A stretch of DNA of 64,000 bases, from positions 1,674,001-1,738,000 of the forward strand of contig CAVTVA010000003.1 in the NCBI GenBank assembly GCA_963738185.1, in the 5' to 3' direction. Source of the stretch: AP-15 sp963738185 (GTDB lineage Bacteria; Pseudomonadota; Alphaproteobacteria; ATCC43930; CGMCC-115725). The notes beneath the pieces were generated by a model. The model worked only from the letters and a program-made list of their open reading frames with translations, had not been told where the DNA came from and searched no databases. Numbering within the stretch: the first letter of the stretch is position 1; the number at the start of each line of letters is the position of its first letter. A program made the translations under genes and the position numbers. Of the stretch, positions 8,915-17,497 are shown one piece after another.

Positions 8915-10330
8915 TCAGCTGCCCCTGTCGGTGTCGGCGTTCGCCGGGTCGGACAACCACCACTCGGTCAGCAGCCCGACGACCAAATCATCCTGAAGCA
9001 GCAGTTTGGCTTTTTCCTCGATCGTATCGTCCGTTTTCAGTATTTTCTTGGCTTGGTCCAGTGTGCCGCGGGCGACATAACCGTCCGTTCGATGCAGCAG
9101 AGAATTGGCGAAGTCCAGATTCTGTAGGGCGAGGAGCCGGCCCAACTGCCAAGCCGCCGCATAAGACGCGTTGAAAAAACCGGTGCCGGGATCGTATTGC
9201 AGCGCTTCGTCGGCATTGGTGTGGATCGGGTGGTATGAACTGGTGGCGACCGGCATTGGGATCAACGGGCCGCGATACCAGGATACGCTCTGGCTACCCT
9301 GGCGCATGCGGTGGCTGAGCGCGGTGTAGCCGAGCTTTAACGCGTCAAGCGCCTTCTCGCTGCCCCCGTCGCGATCCGGCGCGCCGGCCGCGTCCCGATC
9401 CGGCAAGATCCGCAGCCACACGTCTTTTTGCGTCCCGTCTTTTTCGGTGAGGCCCTTGAGCAATTCGCCAAAGGTCTGCCCCTCGGAAACATAGGTCCAA
9501 TGATGCAGGACTGCCGGCTGCACCCATCCGGCCAGATTCGAGGCAGAATCTTCATTGCGCTGCTGCTTCAATATTTTGCCGAAGCCCTCAAGGGAAACAA
9601 GCAGGCCGTGGCTGCGGATCCCCTGTCGCGGCCGCCGGTTGCCGACGACCACGGCGAACCACCCGTCGCTGACCACATCCGCGGCATCCTTGTCTTCGCT
9701 TCCGACTTGCCTTGCGTGCGCGAGAAAGCGCAGCTCGTCGTGGGCCGGCGCCATCTCGCGAAACTGCGCTGTCGGGATTTTTGCAACCAGGCAATGATCC
9801 TGCTCGCTGTGCGCCGGGTCGCCATGGTCCCCCTCGGGCGCGGCGCGGTCGACGCGCTCGCCCGGCTCCTGCGCAATCTCCGGCCGCCAAACGCCCGCGG
9901 GCGGGTTGAAGAAATCGAACAACGACAAAGATTTGATCTCGATCTTATGGTGGGCGATTTCCTCGTCGTCGAGCGTCAGCAGCACCATCCATGGCGCAGG
10001 GAGCTCCTCCGCTGCGGCCCTGCCGTCGATGCTGCGCTCCCAAGGGAGGGTTTTGCGCGTCAGCACAATGTGCGGCAGCGCCGTATGGAACGCTCCCGAC
10101 TGCCCCGCCGGCGGGTAGACCGAATAAATCTCGCCCGGGCTGAGGCTAAAGCGCGGCGCTGACACGTAGACCGTCTTTTCCGCTTCGAATCCTATTGAAT
10201 TCGGCTCGCTCGAAATCGTCAGCTGCTGGTTAGCTTTGATCGTGTACCGGCCGGCCGGCAATGGCGGCGCAAACCCGTCCGCGAACACAATTTCGAGGTT
10301 TGGTTTGGTCGGGTCAGGCGTATCTGGCAT
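8915..10330 (-). CDS. Uncharacterised 471-aa operon protein
   Basis: The N-terminal 100 residues are beta-rich (PAGRYTIKANQQLTISSE, AGQSGAFHTALPHIVLTRKTLPWER) and resemble a small beta-sandwich. The C-terminal half is alpha-helical with a conserved-looking SWYRGPLIPMPVATSSYHPI segment followed by GFFNASYAAAWQLGRLLALQN (about 385-405). No signal peptide, membrane segment or known active site is visible. It begins 32 nt after the DUF6603-like gene and is followed after 2 nt by the next gene. A role shared with its neighbours in assembling a larger structure is inference from the gene order only. Confidence 0.75.
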   Translation of the reverse strand: MPDTPDPTKPNLEIVFADGFAPPLPAGRYTIKANQQLTISSEPNSIGFEAEKTVYVSAPRFSLSPGEIYSVYPPAGQSGAFHTALPHIVLTRKTLPWERSIDGRAAAEELPAPWMVLLTLDDEEIAHHKIEIKSLSLFDFFNPPAGVWRPEIAQEPGERVDRAAPEGDHGDPAHSEQDHCLVAKIPTAQFREMAPAHDELRFLAHARQVGSEDKDAADVVSDGWFAVVVGNRRPRQGIRSHGLLVSLEGFGKILKQQRNEDSASNLAGWVQPAVLHHWTYVSEGQTFGELLKGLTEKDGTQKDVWLRILPDRDAAGAPDRDGGSEKALDALKLGYTALSHRMRQGSQSVSWYRGPLIPMPVATSSYHPIHTNADEALQYDPGTGFFNASYAAAWQLGRLLALQNLDFANSLLHRTDGYVARGTLDQAKKILKTDDTIEEKAKLLLQDDLVVGLLTEWWLSDPANADTDRGS

Positions 10331-10362
10331 CGCGTGTCGCCGCTGTCGCCGTTATTGCCGCT

Positions 10363-13300
10363 TCAGTTCGGCCAATGGCGGCAATTGGCCGAGCGCGACA
10401 AACGCCGGCGGGGCCGCAAGCATGTCCGCCTGCTGGGCGCAGTCGGCCATTTGCGCGAGGTCGATTGCCTCGGGCGTAAAATCGAACCCGAGCGCCGCAA
10501 TGCCGTGACGATCTTGCCCCTCTCCACAGCGTCGTCGCGCAAGATTTGGCCAAGCTCGTTGGCGCTTTTCTGGTCAGTGGGTTGGGCGGGCTCGCGGGAG
10601 AGCGTCGGCGGCTGGGCCGTCGGCCGCGACACCTCGTCGAGCCCGGGCGAGGCCTTTGCCTGCTTTGGCGCTCGCGGCTGCCCGACAAACAGGCGGACGC
10701 CGCTCAATGCATCATTGATGACTTTCGCCTCGATTGGCTGATTGCCCGATGCCGAGGGAGCCGGGTTGCGGCTCCACAGCGCCTCGGGCAGGCCCTTTGT
10801 GATCGGCCCAGACTCCAGCCCATCATAGGGCTGGCGAGGTGTGTCGGCGCGCCCGAAGGAAATCTTCAGCTCCGATTTGATCGCCGTCTCCGCCAACGGC
10901 CGAATGCCAAAATTGGTCTCGAGCTTCTCGCCGCTCTGGTTCAGCGGCTTATCGTTGAGCACGATTTGGGTGACCGGAATATAGGTTTCGACGGTCAGCC
11001 CGAGCTCGGAGGGATTGATAATAATCAGTCCTTTTTCTTTGATTTCGCGCAGGAGACCGCCGGTGATCGTGACGCTGAGTGGTGCGGGTTTGTTGTCGAT
11101 ATGTGGGATGAACCGGCCGCAGAAGTCGTTCCATTTGATCGGCGCCGGCGTGCGCGGCACGTTGGCGGCCCCGATATGGACGGTAAAGGCGGCGATCCCG
11201 AGATCGATATAAGCGGTGCCGGCAAACTCCGGCCCCCAGATGCTGAGCGAAGCGCCGAGCTGAAACGAAATGACCGAGGTGAGGTCGCCAACCCGCAAGG
11301 TAAACGATGCCCCGATAAAGATGCCGATATCCGCTTCGTAATGGAACGGCGCCCAGGCCATCAGAAAATCGGCGTAAGCCTCGAACCACGCCGCGAAATC
11401 GCCCGACCGATAGATCGCGGTCAGGCGGCAGCCGGCCATCAGGCAAGACGGGGTCAGCGCGAAATAGCATTCGCCCTTGACGGTCACGCCCGCATCGGGC
11501 AGCTGCCAGTTAAAGCCGATCCTCGGCACGCGCGGGTAATGATCCGGCAGCTTGAACCGCGGGTGATAACCGCCAAGGGTCAGGACAAAATCGCCGGAAT
11601 GGTCGGCAAACGCGGGATTGGTCGGCTTGAACCAGATGCAGAAGGCGAACCCGCCGGTTAATTTGCAGCTGGTGTCGAACAGGTAGGAATTCGAGGTCAG
11701 GACGGCGCGGGCCGAGAGCAGACCGTCGTCCGGGGCAAAGCGAACGCTGAGCGCCAGCTCGACCATCACAAATGGTCTCGGGGCGGGCAACCCTTCGATC
11801 TTTGGCGGCTGCTGCATCGTCGCCAGACCGAGCAGCGCCAGCTCGAACCGCACGCCGAATTGAACCGTGATCAGCGCAAAGGCGTCGATCAGCTTGAACG
11901 AGGTGAATTTGACGCCGGCGGCCAGCCAATACTGACCTTGCATGATCGGGAAATGGTCGCCCGAGAGCTGCTCCAACATGCTCGGCGACCCGCCGGGCGA
12001 CCCCGGCCCGACGACAGAAGTCGAGCTGCCTGCCGGTGGCGCCACCAGCCTGACCAGCGGAAATTTGTTGACGTCCTCGACCGGCGGGATCGTCAAGCCG
12101 CGATTGTAGCCAAACCCGGCGGCCAATCCCTGCACGACAAAGCAGGGCGGGCCGCCGATCACGCCGATATACGCGCCAAAGATAAACAGCGAAGGGTCGC
12201 GCTGCGCGGTCTGCCCATACGCCCCGATCGCGGCGATCGAGAACATTTCGGCGCGGATCAGCGCCATGCCGGCGAAATCCCCTTTTGGGGTTTTCAGAAA
12301 GGCGCCGCTGATCGAGACCGGCCCGGCCTTGAAGCCGATTTCCAGCCCGTCGAGCCCGAATTCGAGATCCTGCACCTTCAGCTTGGTGAGCTTGGCCGGC
12401 TCGACACTGACCCGCAACCCGGCGAGCGCGACCTTCAGCCCGAGGAGGTCCACCCCGGCGTCGAGCAGAAAACCGAGCTTGCCCCGGTCCCACTCGCCGC
12501 CGATCCGCCGCAGCTCGAGCGGCCCAAAGGTCTTTTGCACATTGACCCATTTGCGCATCCGCTGGTCGCCGCCGGCGGCACCGCCTGCCGAGGGTGCGGC
12601 TTGCGTTGCCGGCAAGGCGGAGGCTGAACCGGCACCGCCGACCGCCGCCGGTCGGGCCGGCATGGCCGATGATGCGGGCGCTGGCAGCGCAGCACCAGCC
12701 CCGGCGCCACCCTGCGGCGGCAAGATGATGTCGGTATAAGAGTCCTTGGTGCCGAACCGGGCGGAGAACGAGAAACCCTTGGCGAAAGCCTGCCCCTGGG
12801 CCTCGCCGTCGAACAGCGCCAGCCGCTCGACGGCGTCGATGGCCTCGCTGGCGAAATAGACGCCGAGATGGCTGACGCCGAGGTCGCCCAGCAATTTGCC
12901 GATGATCGCCGAGCCGCCGATCGCCGCGAGCTCGATGCGCTCGCGGGTCAGGGCGCGGATCCCAGCGACATACCGGGTGCTGGCCGGCGCGTCATCCGGC
13001 GCGCCACCCGGCTCCTGTTCGCCGCTGAGCCGGCCAAAGGCGAAGGACAAATCGAGCTCTTTGATCGGCGCACCGGCGCCGAGCAGAATCTTGAGATCGT
13101 TGAGGCGCAGCAGCAGCGCCGCGGGTTGGCTGCGATAGATGAACTCCAGCGACGGCAGTTTAAGCTCGGGAAAAGCGCTCCAATTTTGCGCTTCAGAGGG
13201 GAAAGCCCGCTTCAGGAAATCGCCGAGCGTCGCATCCTTGGCATCGACCGTGCCGGTGAACGTAACACCCTCGGCGCCGCGGATCGCCGCCTCCAGCCGG

Positions 13301-13407
13301 CAAGCGTACTCGTGAAAGCGGCCACGCAGGCCGAGGGTGATCTCGGTCAGCTGGCCGGCTTGATCGGCGGCCCCGGTTGAGGGGCCGCGTTGATCAGCGG
13401 ACTGCAT
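10363..13407 (-). CDS. DUF6603-like large protein
   Basis: A 1014-aa protein. After an alpha/beta N-terminus (about 1-240) comes a low-complexity Ala/Pro/Gly linker (about 245-285), then a long region of alternating amphipathic beta strands rich in G-F/L-G-L and S-I-S-G patterns: LEFGLDGLEIGFKAGPVSISG, IGVIGGPPCFVVQGLAAGFG, then YNRGLTIPPVEDVNKFPLV. The last block is what I associate with DUF6603, a domain of unknown function found in bacteria and fungi. The strand pattern resembles a lipid-binding or barrel-like fold, yet there is no signal peptide. The C-terminal 150 residues are again disordered or helical. It is separated from the first operon gene by 239 nt holding a palindromic repeat. 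Confidence 0.75.
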   Translation of the reverse strand: MQSADQRGPSTGAADQAGQLTEITLGLRGRFHEYACRLEAAIRGAEGVTFTGTVDAKDATLGDFLKRAFPSEAQNWSAFPELKLPSLEFIYRSQPAALLLRLNDLKILLGAGAPIKELDLSFAFGRLSGEQEPGGAPDDAPASTRYVAGIRALTRERIELAAIGGSAIIGKLLGDLGVSHLGVYFASEAIDAVERLALFDGEAQGQAFAKGFSFSARFGTKDSYTDIILPPQGGAGAGAALPAPASSAMPARPAAVGGAGSASALPATQAAPSAGGAAGGDQRMRKWVNVQKTFGPLELRRIGGEWDRGKLGFLLDAGVDLLGLKVALAGLRVSVEPAKLTKLKVQDLEFGLDGLEIGFKAGPVSISGAFLKTPKGDFAGMALIRAEMFSIAAIGAYGQTAQRDPSLFIFGAYIGVIGGPPCFVVQGLAAGFGYNRGLTIPPVEDVNKFPLVRLVAPPAGSSTSVVGPGSPGGSPSMLEQLSGDHFPIMQGQYWLAAGVKFTSFKLIDAFALITVQFGVRFELALLGLATMQQPPKIEGLPAPRPFVMVELALSVRFAPDDGLLSARAVLTSNSYLFDTSCKLTGGFAFCIWFKPTNPAFADHSGDFVLTLGGYHPRFKLPDHYPRVPRIGFNWQLPDAGVTVKGECYFALTPSCLMAGCRLTAIYRSGDFAAWFEAYADFLMAWAPFHYEADIGIFIGASFTLRVGDLTSVISFQLGASLSIWGPEFAGTAYIDLGIAAFTVHIGAANVPRTPAPIKWNDFCGRFIPHIDNKPAPLSVTITGGLLREIKEKGLIIINPSELGLTVETYIPVTQIVLNDKPLNQSGEKLETNFGIRPLAETAIKSELKISFGRADTPRQPYDGLESGPITKGLPEALWSRNPAPSASGNQPIEAKVINDALSGVRLFVGQPRAPKQAKASPGLDEVSRPTAQPPTLSREPAQPTDQKSANELGQILRDDAVERGKIVTALRRSGSILRPRQSTSRKWPTAPSRRTCLRPRRRLSRSANCRHWPN

Positions 13408-13446
13408 CGCTCTGCGCCCCCCGATCGGCCACCGGGCCCGGCGTCA

Positions 13447-13566
13447 CTGGTGGTGCGACGCTAACGGATGGGTCCCATCCGTTGGCTGAATCGCACCACC
13501 AGCGCATTGATCTGGTGGGCCGATTCACGAAACGCTTGGGAAGCAAGCGTTTCGATCGGGCCACTA
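13447..13566. repeat. Nested palindromic repeat, copy 1
   Basis: Three hairpins are visible in 120 nt. The outer arms are CTGGTGGTGCGA (13447-13458) and TCGCACCACCAG (13491-13502). Nested inside is a perfect 10-bp stem, AACGGATGGG (13463-13472) with CCCATCCGTT (13474-13483). Beside it is CGAAACGCTTG (13528-13538) with CAAGCGTTTCG (13544-13554). The same arrangement recurs in opposite orientation at 62757-62866, so this is a dispersed element and not a gene-specific terminator. It sits between two genes of the operon and may affect mRNA processing. Confidence 0.85.
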
Positions 13567-13645
13567 GCCCGCGCTGCTGCACGCTGCACGAGGCGGTAAC
13601 AGACCCCGGCACGGCCCGACCATGTTATGACGTCGCCAGATTGCC

Positions 13646-14392
13646 CTATGCGGCCGGCGCGGGGGATGTCTGGTCGTCGGCCGGCTTGGCGGGGGCCGGA
13701 TCATCCGATCCGTTTTTGAGCAGCTGCGTATCGTCGCCGGCAACAACTTTCTCCAGGTCATCAGCTTTTTTGAGCTCAGCGGGTTCGGGGAGTGCGAACT
13801 TCGGAAAGACCACGGTTGGGACTTTGGTAAAATCGTAATCCTTTGGAGCGTTGATGATCCCGAGGCACGCCTGCTCCAATTTGATATCCCCGAACAAGGT
13901 GAGACCGTCGGGGTTCTGATTATTCGCGAAGTCGACGACGATACCGAATTTGAAGGCATTCTCGGCGACGCCGTTCACCTCAGAGCGTCTGACGTCAAGA
14001 TCTGTGATCCAGATATTCGCAGTAAACAATTCAGCGAGCAAATTGACCACCTCTGTCGGATAGCGATCAAGCGTTTTGAGATGGTCTTCTACCTGCGTCT
14101 TTGTCACCTTGGACTGAGACGCAACTTTGCCTCTGGCGTCACGCTTGTTGACCAGCAGGGCGTCGACCTGGGTGTCCCACGAATTGTTCAGCCAGGCGCC
14201 AATGGTCAAGGCGTTTCCCAATTTCGCCGGCTTGTCCAGCTTTAAGATCATGTTCTTGCCGGCAACCGCGCTGACCGACACTTTTTCGTCCTCGATCCTG
14301 AGCTTGCCGAGAACATAGACCGTCGTTTCGTTTGCCGCGGCTTTAGCTGCGGGAACCGTGGCCGGCGGCACTACACTTGCGGATTTTGCCAT
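13646..14392 (-). CDS. Uncharacterised beta-rich protein, first gene of the operon
   Basis: Protein of 248 aa from the ATG at 14392, which has GGGAG five bases upstream; seven more codons are open upstream but lack a ribosome site. An Ala/Pro-rich N-terminus (about 1-22) is followed by a beta-rich core (VYVLGKLRIEDEKVSVSAVAG, MILKLDKPAKLGNALTIGAWL) and a disordered acidic/Pro-rich tail (about 215-248). No signal peptide or membrane segment is visible, and I recognise no family. It leads the minus-strand operon and is preceded by a tandem repeat that may be its operator. Confidence 0.7.
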   Translation of the reverse strand: MAKSASVVPPATVPAAKAAANETTVYVLGKLRIEDEKVSVSAVAGKNMILKLDKPAKLGNALTIGAWLNNSWDTQVDALLVNKRDARGKVASQSKVTKTQVEDHLKTLDRYPTEVVNLLAELFTANIWITDLDVRRSEVNGVAENAFKFGIVVDFANNQNPDGLTLFGDIKLEQACLGIINAPKDYDFTKVPTVVFPKFALPEPAELKKADDLEKVVAGDDTQLLKNGSDDPAPAKPADDQTSPAPAA

Positions 14393-14483
14393 TGTCTCCC
14401 TCGTCTTTCTCAAGAGGAAATCTGTGGAGCCGGGTCCCTCGCGCTATGCCACCTGGCGGCCCGGCCAGCCGATGTCACGCGTG

Positions 14484-14513
14484 CTGAGGCGCCGAAGGGC
14501 GCTCAGTCTTTTT
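14484..14513 (+). terminator. Hairpin plus T-run in the region upstream of the operon
   Basis: CTGAGGCGCC (14484-14493) pairs, with one bulge, with GGCGCTCAG (14498-14506) across a GAAG-type loop, and TCTTTTT follows on the plus strand. It has the form of an intrinsic terminator for plus-strand transcription, but no plus-strand gene precedes it, so it may instead insulate the operon from antisense transcription. Confidence 0.4.
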
Positions 14514-14543
14514 ATGGTAGACGTGCTCTTTATGGTAGACGTG
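14508..14543. repeat. Tandem 18-bp direct repeat, candidate operator
   Basis: Two adjacent copies of an 18-bp unit (14508-14525 and 14526-14543) share TTTATGGTAGACGTG; read on the minus strand this is CACGTCTACCATAAA. They lie about 115 nt upstream of the first gene of the minus-strand operon. Spacing of just under two helical turns suits a regulator binding site, but no regulator gene is adjacent, so this is inference. Confidence 0.45.
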
Positions 14544-14690
14544 CGGCATGGCAGGCCTCCTTAGCGTTGGATGCGGCGGGTGCTTCCTCCAGAGCGAGCT
14601 GCCGCGGCCTTGTCAAAACATCGATTGCCATGCTGCTTCCCAGCGTCGCTGATGCCGCCATCGGCCAGTGGCTAATCCGCAGTCCAGCGC

Positions 14691-15977
14691 CTAATCCCCG
14701 AGAAAGAGGGCGTCGAGCACCTTTGGATCGGTCGCAACCGCGGTGACGCCGCGCCGGGCCCGAGCGAACGCGGCGAGCGCTGCCGTCGTCTTCGGGCCGA
14801 CAAGGCCGTCAATGCCGCCGGTGTCAAAGCCCTTGAGCGCGAGCAGCTGCTGCACCAAGCGGACATCGGCGCTGCGGTTTTTCCCGAAACGGCGGCGCGT
14901 TTCAGCCTCGAGCGCGGCGAGCAGAGCGGGGTCGGCTTGGCCGGTCGCGGCCGCGCCCTGAGATTTCTGATATTCGGCGATCGCCGCGCGCGTGCGCGGG
15001 CCGGGCTTGCCGTCAACCGGCCCGGGCTTGCCGCCGAGATAAGCGAGCAGCGACTGGGCCAATCGCAGATTCGGGGCCGCGATCCGCGCGGCGGTCGGCG
15101 GCGGCGCGCCGGCCTGCTGTGCGGCGGCTGCGGGCGGCAGGCGCTCGAGCAGAGCGGCATGCAAATCCTGGTAGCTCCCGGACATGTCCGGAAGGCTGTT
15201 CGCCGCGGTGAATGCCGCGATTGCCGCCCGCGTGCGATCGCCGACGGCGCCGTCGATTTTTCCGGGGTTAAAGCCGTGATAGGACAGCAGCAGCTGCACG
15301 CCGCGGATGGTCAGATTTGGCAATCCCCCGCCGGAAGCCCTGGTGTGGGCCGCTGCCAGCTTGTCGTCGTAGCGGTTGGCGGCAAAGCCCGGCCCGTTGT
15401 AGCGGCGAGCGAACCCCGACCAGTCGCGCCGCTGGAGGGCGGCGTGCATCCCGCTCGCCCGCATAAAGGATGCCATCGCCAGGATTTGCTCGTTCTCGCC
15501 CTGCATCATCTGCGCGACCATGGTTTCGACATCGCCAAACCCGGCCGGAGCGGCGTTAAAACCCATGATCTGGCCGAGACCCCAGGATGCGCTCTCGAGC
15601 GCCGCACGCCGGTCGCAGGCGACCGCCGCTTCCAGCCGCGCAAACTGGCGCGCGCCCGAGGGGCCGTAGCCGCCCGGCGGGCCGCTGATCTCGGGATGAG
15701 AGGCGTCAAAGCGGGCGCCGGTGCGCCGGCTGAACACATGCCGCTCGAACAGGATGGCGGGCCGCCGGTCGGGCAGGAAACCGCAGCCCGCCGTTTCGAC
15801 CACAATCACCGACCACAAGACCGCCGGATCAACCCCGGCATGCGCCGCGGCTGCCGCCAAGCCGTCCTGATGGAGCGGCAGGGCGGCGCCAGCGAAGTTC
15901 ATGCCAAGCGCTCGCTGAGCGAATGCCGGCAGCCGAACCTCGGCCACCCGGCCATTGTCGCGCAGCGGCGATACCAC
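14691..15977 (-). CDS. N-acetylmuramidase with peptidoglycan-binding modules
   Basis: Protein of 428 aa. Residues about 20-195 match the DUF3380-type N-acetylmuramidase domain: WSVIVVETAGCGFLPDRRPAILFERHVFSR, then ESASWGLGQIMGFN and RRDWSGFARRYNGPGF; the Glu of VETAGCGF is the likely catalytic acid. Three PG_binding_1 modules follow, each with a G-x-I-D-G/G-P-V-D-G loop and R-T-R-A-A-I or K-T-T-A-A-L (about 225-270, 305-350, 375-425). It would cleave the glycan backbone of peptidoglycan. No signal peptide is visible, as in phage endolysins. The GTG start is tentative since AGGAA abuts it; a later GTG at 15947 is an alternative. It lies 298 nt upstream of the uncharacterised operon on the same strand. 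Confidence 0.85.
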   Translation of the reverse strand: MVSPLRDNGRVAEVRLPAFAQRALGMNFAGAALPLHQDGLAAAAAHAGVDPAVLWSVIVVETAGCGFLPDRRPAILFERHVFSRRTGARFDASHPEISGPPGGYGPSGARQFARLEAAVACDRRAALESASWGLGQIMGFNAAPAGFGDVETMVAQMMQGENEQILAMASFMRASGMHAALQRRDWSGFARRYNGPGFAANRYDDKLAAAHTRASGGGLPNLTIRGVQLLLSYHGFNPGKIDGAVGDRTRAAIAAFTAANSLPDMSGSYQDLHAALLERLPPAAAAQQAGAPPPTAARIAAPNLRLAQSLLAYLGGKPGPVDGKPGPRTRAAIAEYQKSQGAAATGQADPALLAALEAETRRRFGKNRSADVRLVQQLLALKGFDTGGIDGLVGPKTTAALAAFARARRGVTAVATDPKVLDALFLGD

Positions 15978-15999
15978 TTCCTTGGATAGCTTTCGAACA

Positions 16000-16622
16000 T
16001 GCTGCGCGCTCGCTCGGCCTAATTTCGGTTAACGGCCTAAGTCCACACTAGCAGAAAATCGATGCGAAAAGCGAATCGCCAGGACAGAAAACGCAAAAAA
16101 TTCGTCAAATCCGCTCGGCATCGGCCGGCCCATCGCCGTCCCGGGGGGGCCAGGCCAACGCGCAACCACCGAGTGGTGCGATCAACACTTGGTGCCCACT
16201 CCCCTTTTCGAGATGCCCGCCAAGACGTCGCGAAAACGGGCACGCTCCGGGACCCCGCTTGCGCTTCGAACAAAACTCCATCACACCGGCTAAGCAGGCC
16301 GTGTGAAAACTGCATGTCCGCCTTCCTCGGACCCCTTTCCCGTCATTCCCGCGCAAGCGGAGAATCCAGGGATTTCAGCCTGAAATGCCCTGGGTCTCCG
16401 CTTTCGCGGGAAGACGGGACAGGTTCTGGATGGCCGGCACGGTTTTCACACAGCCTGGCAGGTCGGTGCCCATTGCAGAACTGGGTCCCGGCCCTTCGCC
16501 GGAAGACAAGGGGGCATCTCTGTGAGTCTTCCGAAGACGCTAGGCACTCTCGTGGTTCGATCCGATAGGAAACTGCGGCAGAGGTATTCCGTCTTCGATG
16601 CGATCGAGCATCGGCAACCGCG
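16000..16622. other. Intergenic region without a supportable gene
   Basis: This stretch of about 620 nt has only short, low-quality open frames. Its main content is a palindromic repeat set inside a wider inverted repeat (16301-16451). Nothing else in it looks coding or RNA-like to me. Confidence 0.6.
16301..16451. repeat. GTCATTCCCGC-class palindromic element with outer inverted repeat
   Basis: The core CGTCATTCCCGCGCAAGCGG (from 16341) pairs with CCGCTTTCGCGGGAAGACG (to about 16417), with AATCCAGGG/CCCTGGGT inside. The core sits within a second, longer palindrome whose arms are GTGTGAAAAC (16301-16310) and GTTTTCACAC (16442-16451). The same core class appears at 44246-44347 and 53740-53842. 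Confidence 0.8.
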
Positions 16623-17261
16623 TCATTTCGTCCCGAACAGGCGGTCGCCGGCGTCGCCGAGGCCGGGCAAGATGTAGCCGTGCTGGTCAAGGCAGCGGTC
16701 GAGCGCGGCGGCGACGATCGTCACCTCCGGGAAGATGCCGAGCACCTTGTCAACCCCCTCGGGCGCCGCGACCAGGCAGACGATCTTGATCGAGCGAGCG
16801 CGCAGCTCCACGAGGCGGGAGACCGCCGCCACCGCCGAGTTGCCGGTAGCCAGCATCGGGTCGACCAGGATCGCGTCGCGCTCGGCCAGATCGTCGGGCA
16901 GCTTCAAATAGTATTCGATCGCCTGCAAGGTCCGCGGCTCGCGGTAGATGCCGATATGCCCGACCCGCGCCGACGGCAACAGGTCGAGCATGCCGTCGAG
17001 AATGCCGTTGCCGGCGCGCAGGATCGACACCAGGCAGAGCTTTTTGCCGGCGAGCAGCGGGAACGCGCCGTGCTCGAGCGGGGTGTCGATCTCAACCGCT
17101 TCGAGCGGCAATTCGCGGGTCGCCTCATAGGCCAACAGCAGCGCGATCTCGCGCAGCAGCCGGCGGAACTCGGCGGTTGGGGTGTCGCGGTCGCGCATCA
17201 AGGACAGCTTGTGCTGGACCAACGGATGGCCGACGACGATCAACCTTGCGTCCTCTGTCAC
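16623..17261 (-). CDS. upp: Uracil phosphoribosyltransferase
   Basis: Converts uracil plus PRPP to UMP in the cytoplasm. The 212-aa product shows LVQHKLSLMRD near the N-terminus, GKKLCLVSILRAG, the PRPP-binding loop ILVDPMLATGNSAVAAV and the uracil-binding C-terminus GYILPGLGDAGDRLFGTK, all standard for Upp; length is normal. I choose the GTG at 17261 because AGGAG lies about six bases upstream; a TTG five codons earlier is also open. Together with URC4 and URC1 (18402-20850) it likely serves the URC uracil catabolic route, where Upp supplies the first step, as well as pyrimidine salvage. Confidence 0.95.
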   Translation of the reverse strand: MTEDARLIVVGHPLVQHKLSLMRDRDTPTAEFRRLLREIALLLAYEATRELPLEAVEIDTPLEHGAFPLLAGKKLCLVSILRAGNGILDGMLDLLPSARVGHIGIYREPRTLQAIEYYLKLPDDLAERDAILVDPMLATGNSAVAAVSRLVELRARSIKIVCLVAAPEGVDKVLGIFPEVTIVAAALDRCLDQHGYILPGLGDAGDRLFGTK

Positions 17262-17497
17262 GGCGTCACTCCTCAAAGCTGGACCGGGCGAATTTCAGCG
17301 GCACGGGCGGCGGCTCCTCTGACCCCTCGCGGCCGATGACAACAAGGCCGCGGTTGCGGCGCGGAACATTCGCTGCGGCGCGGCTGTTTGCCAGGCGCTG
17401 CTCGCCAACTTGATCGGGGCCGTCCACAACTTCCGTCCCCAAAGCTGCCAAGGTCGCATGGAGTATTGCGTGACCGCCACGATCGCCAGGTGACGAC

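Noticed and set aside
101..15977. Prophage or contractile injection system
   Set aside because: Despite the muramidase and the fibre-like motif there is no sheath, tube, baseplate, capsid, portal, terminase or integrase gene, so I do not make that call.
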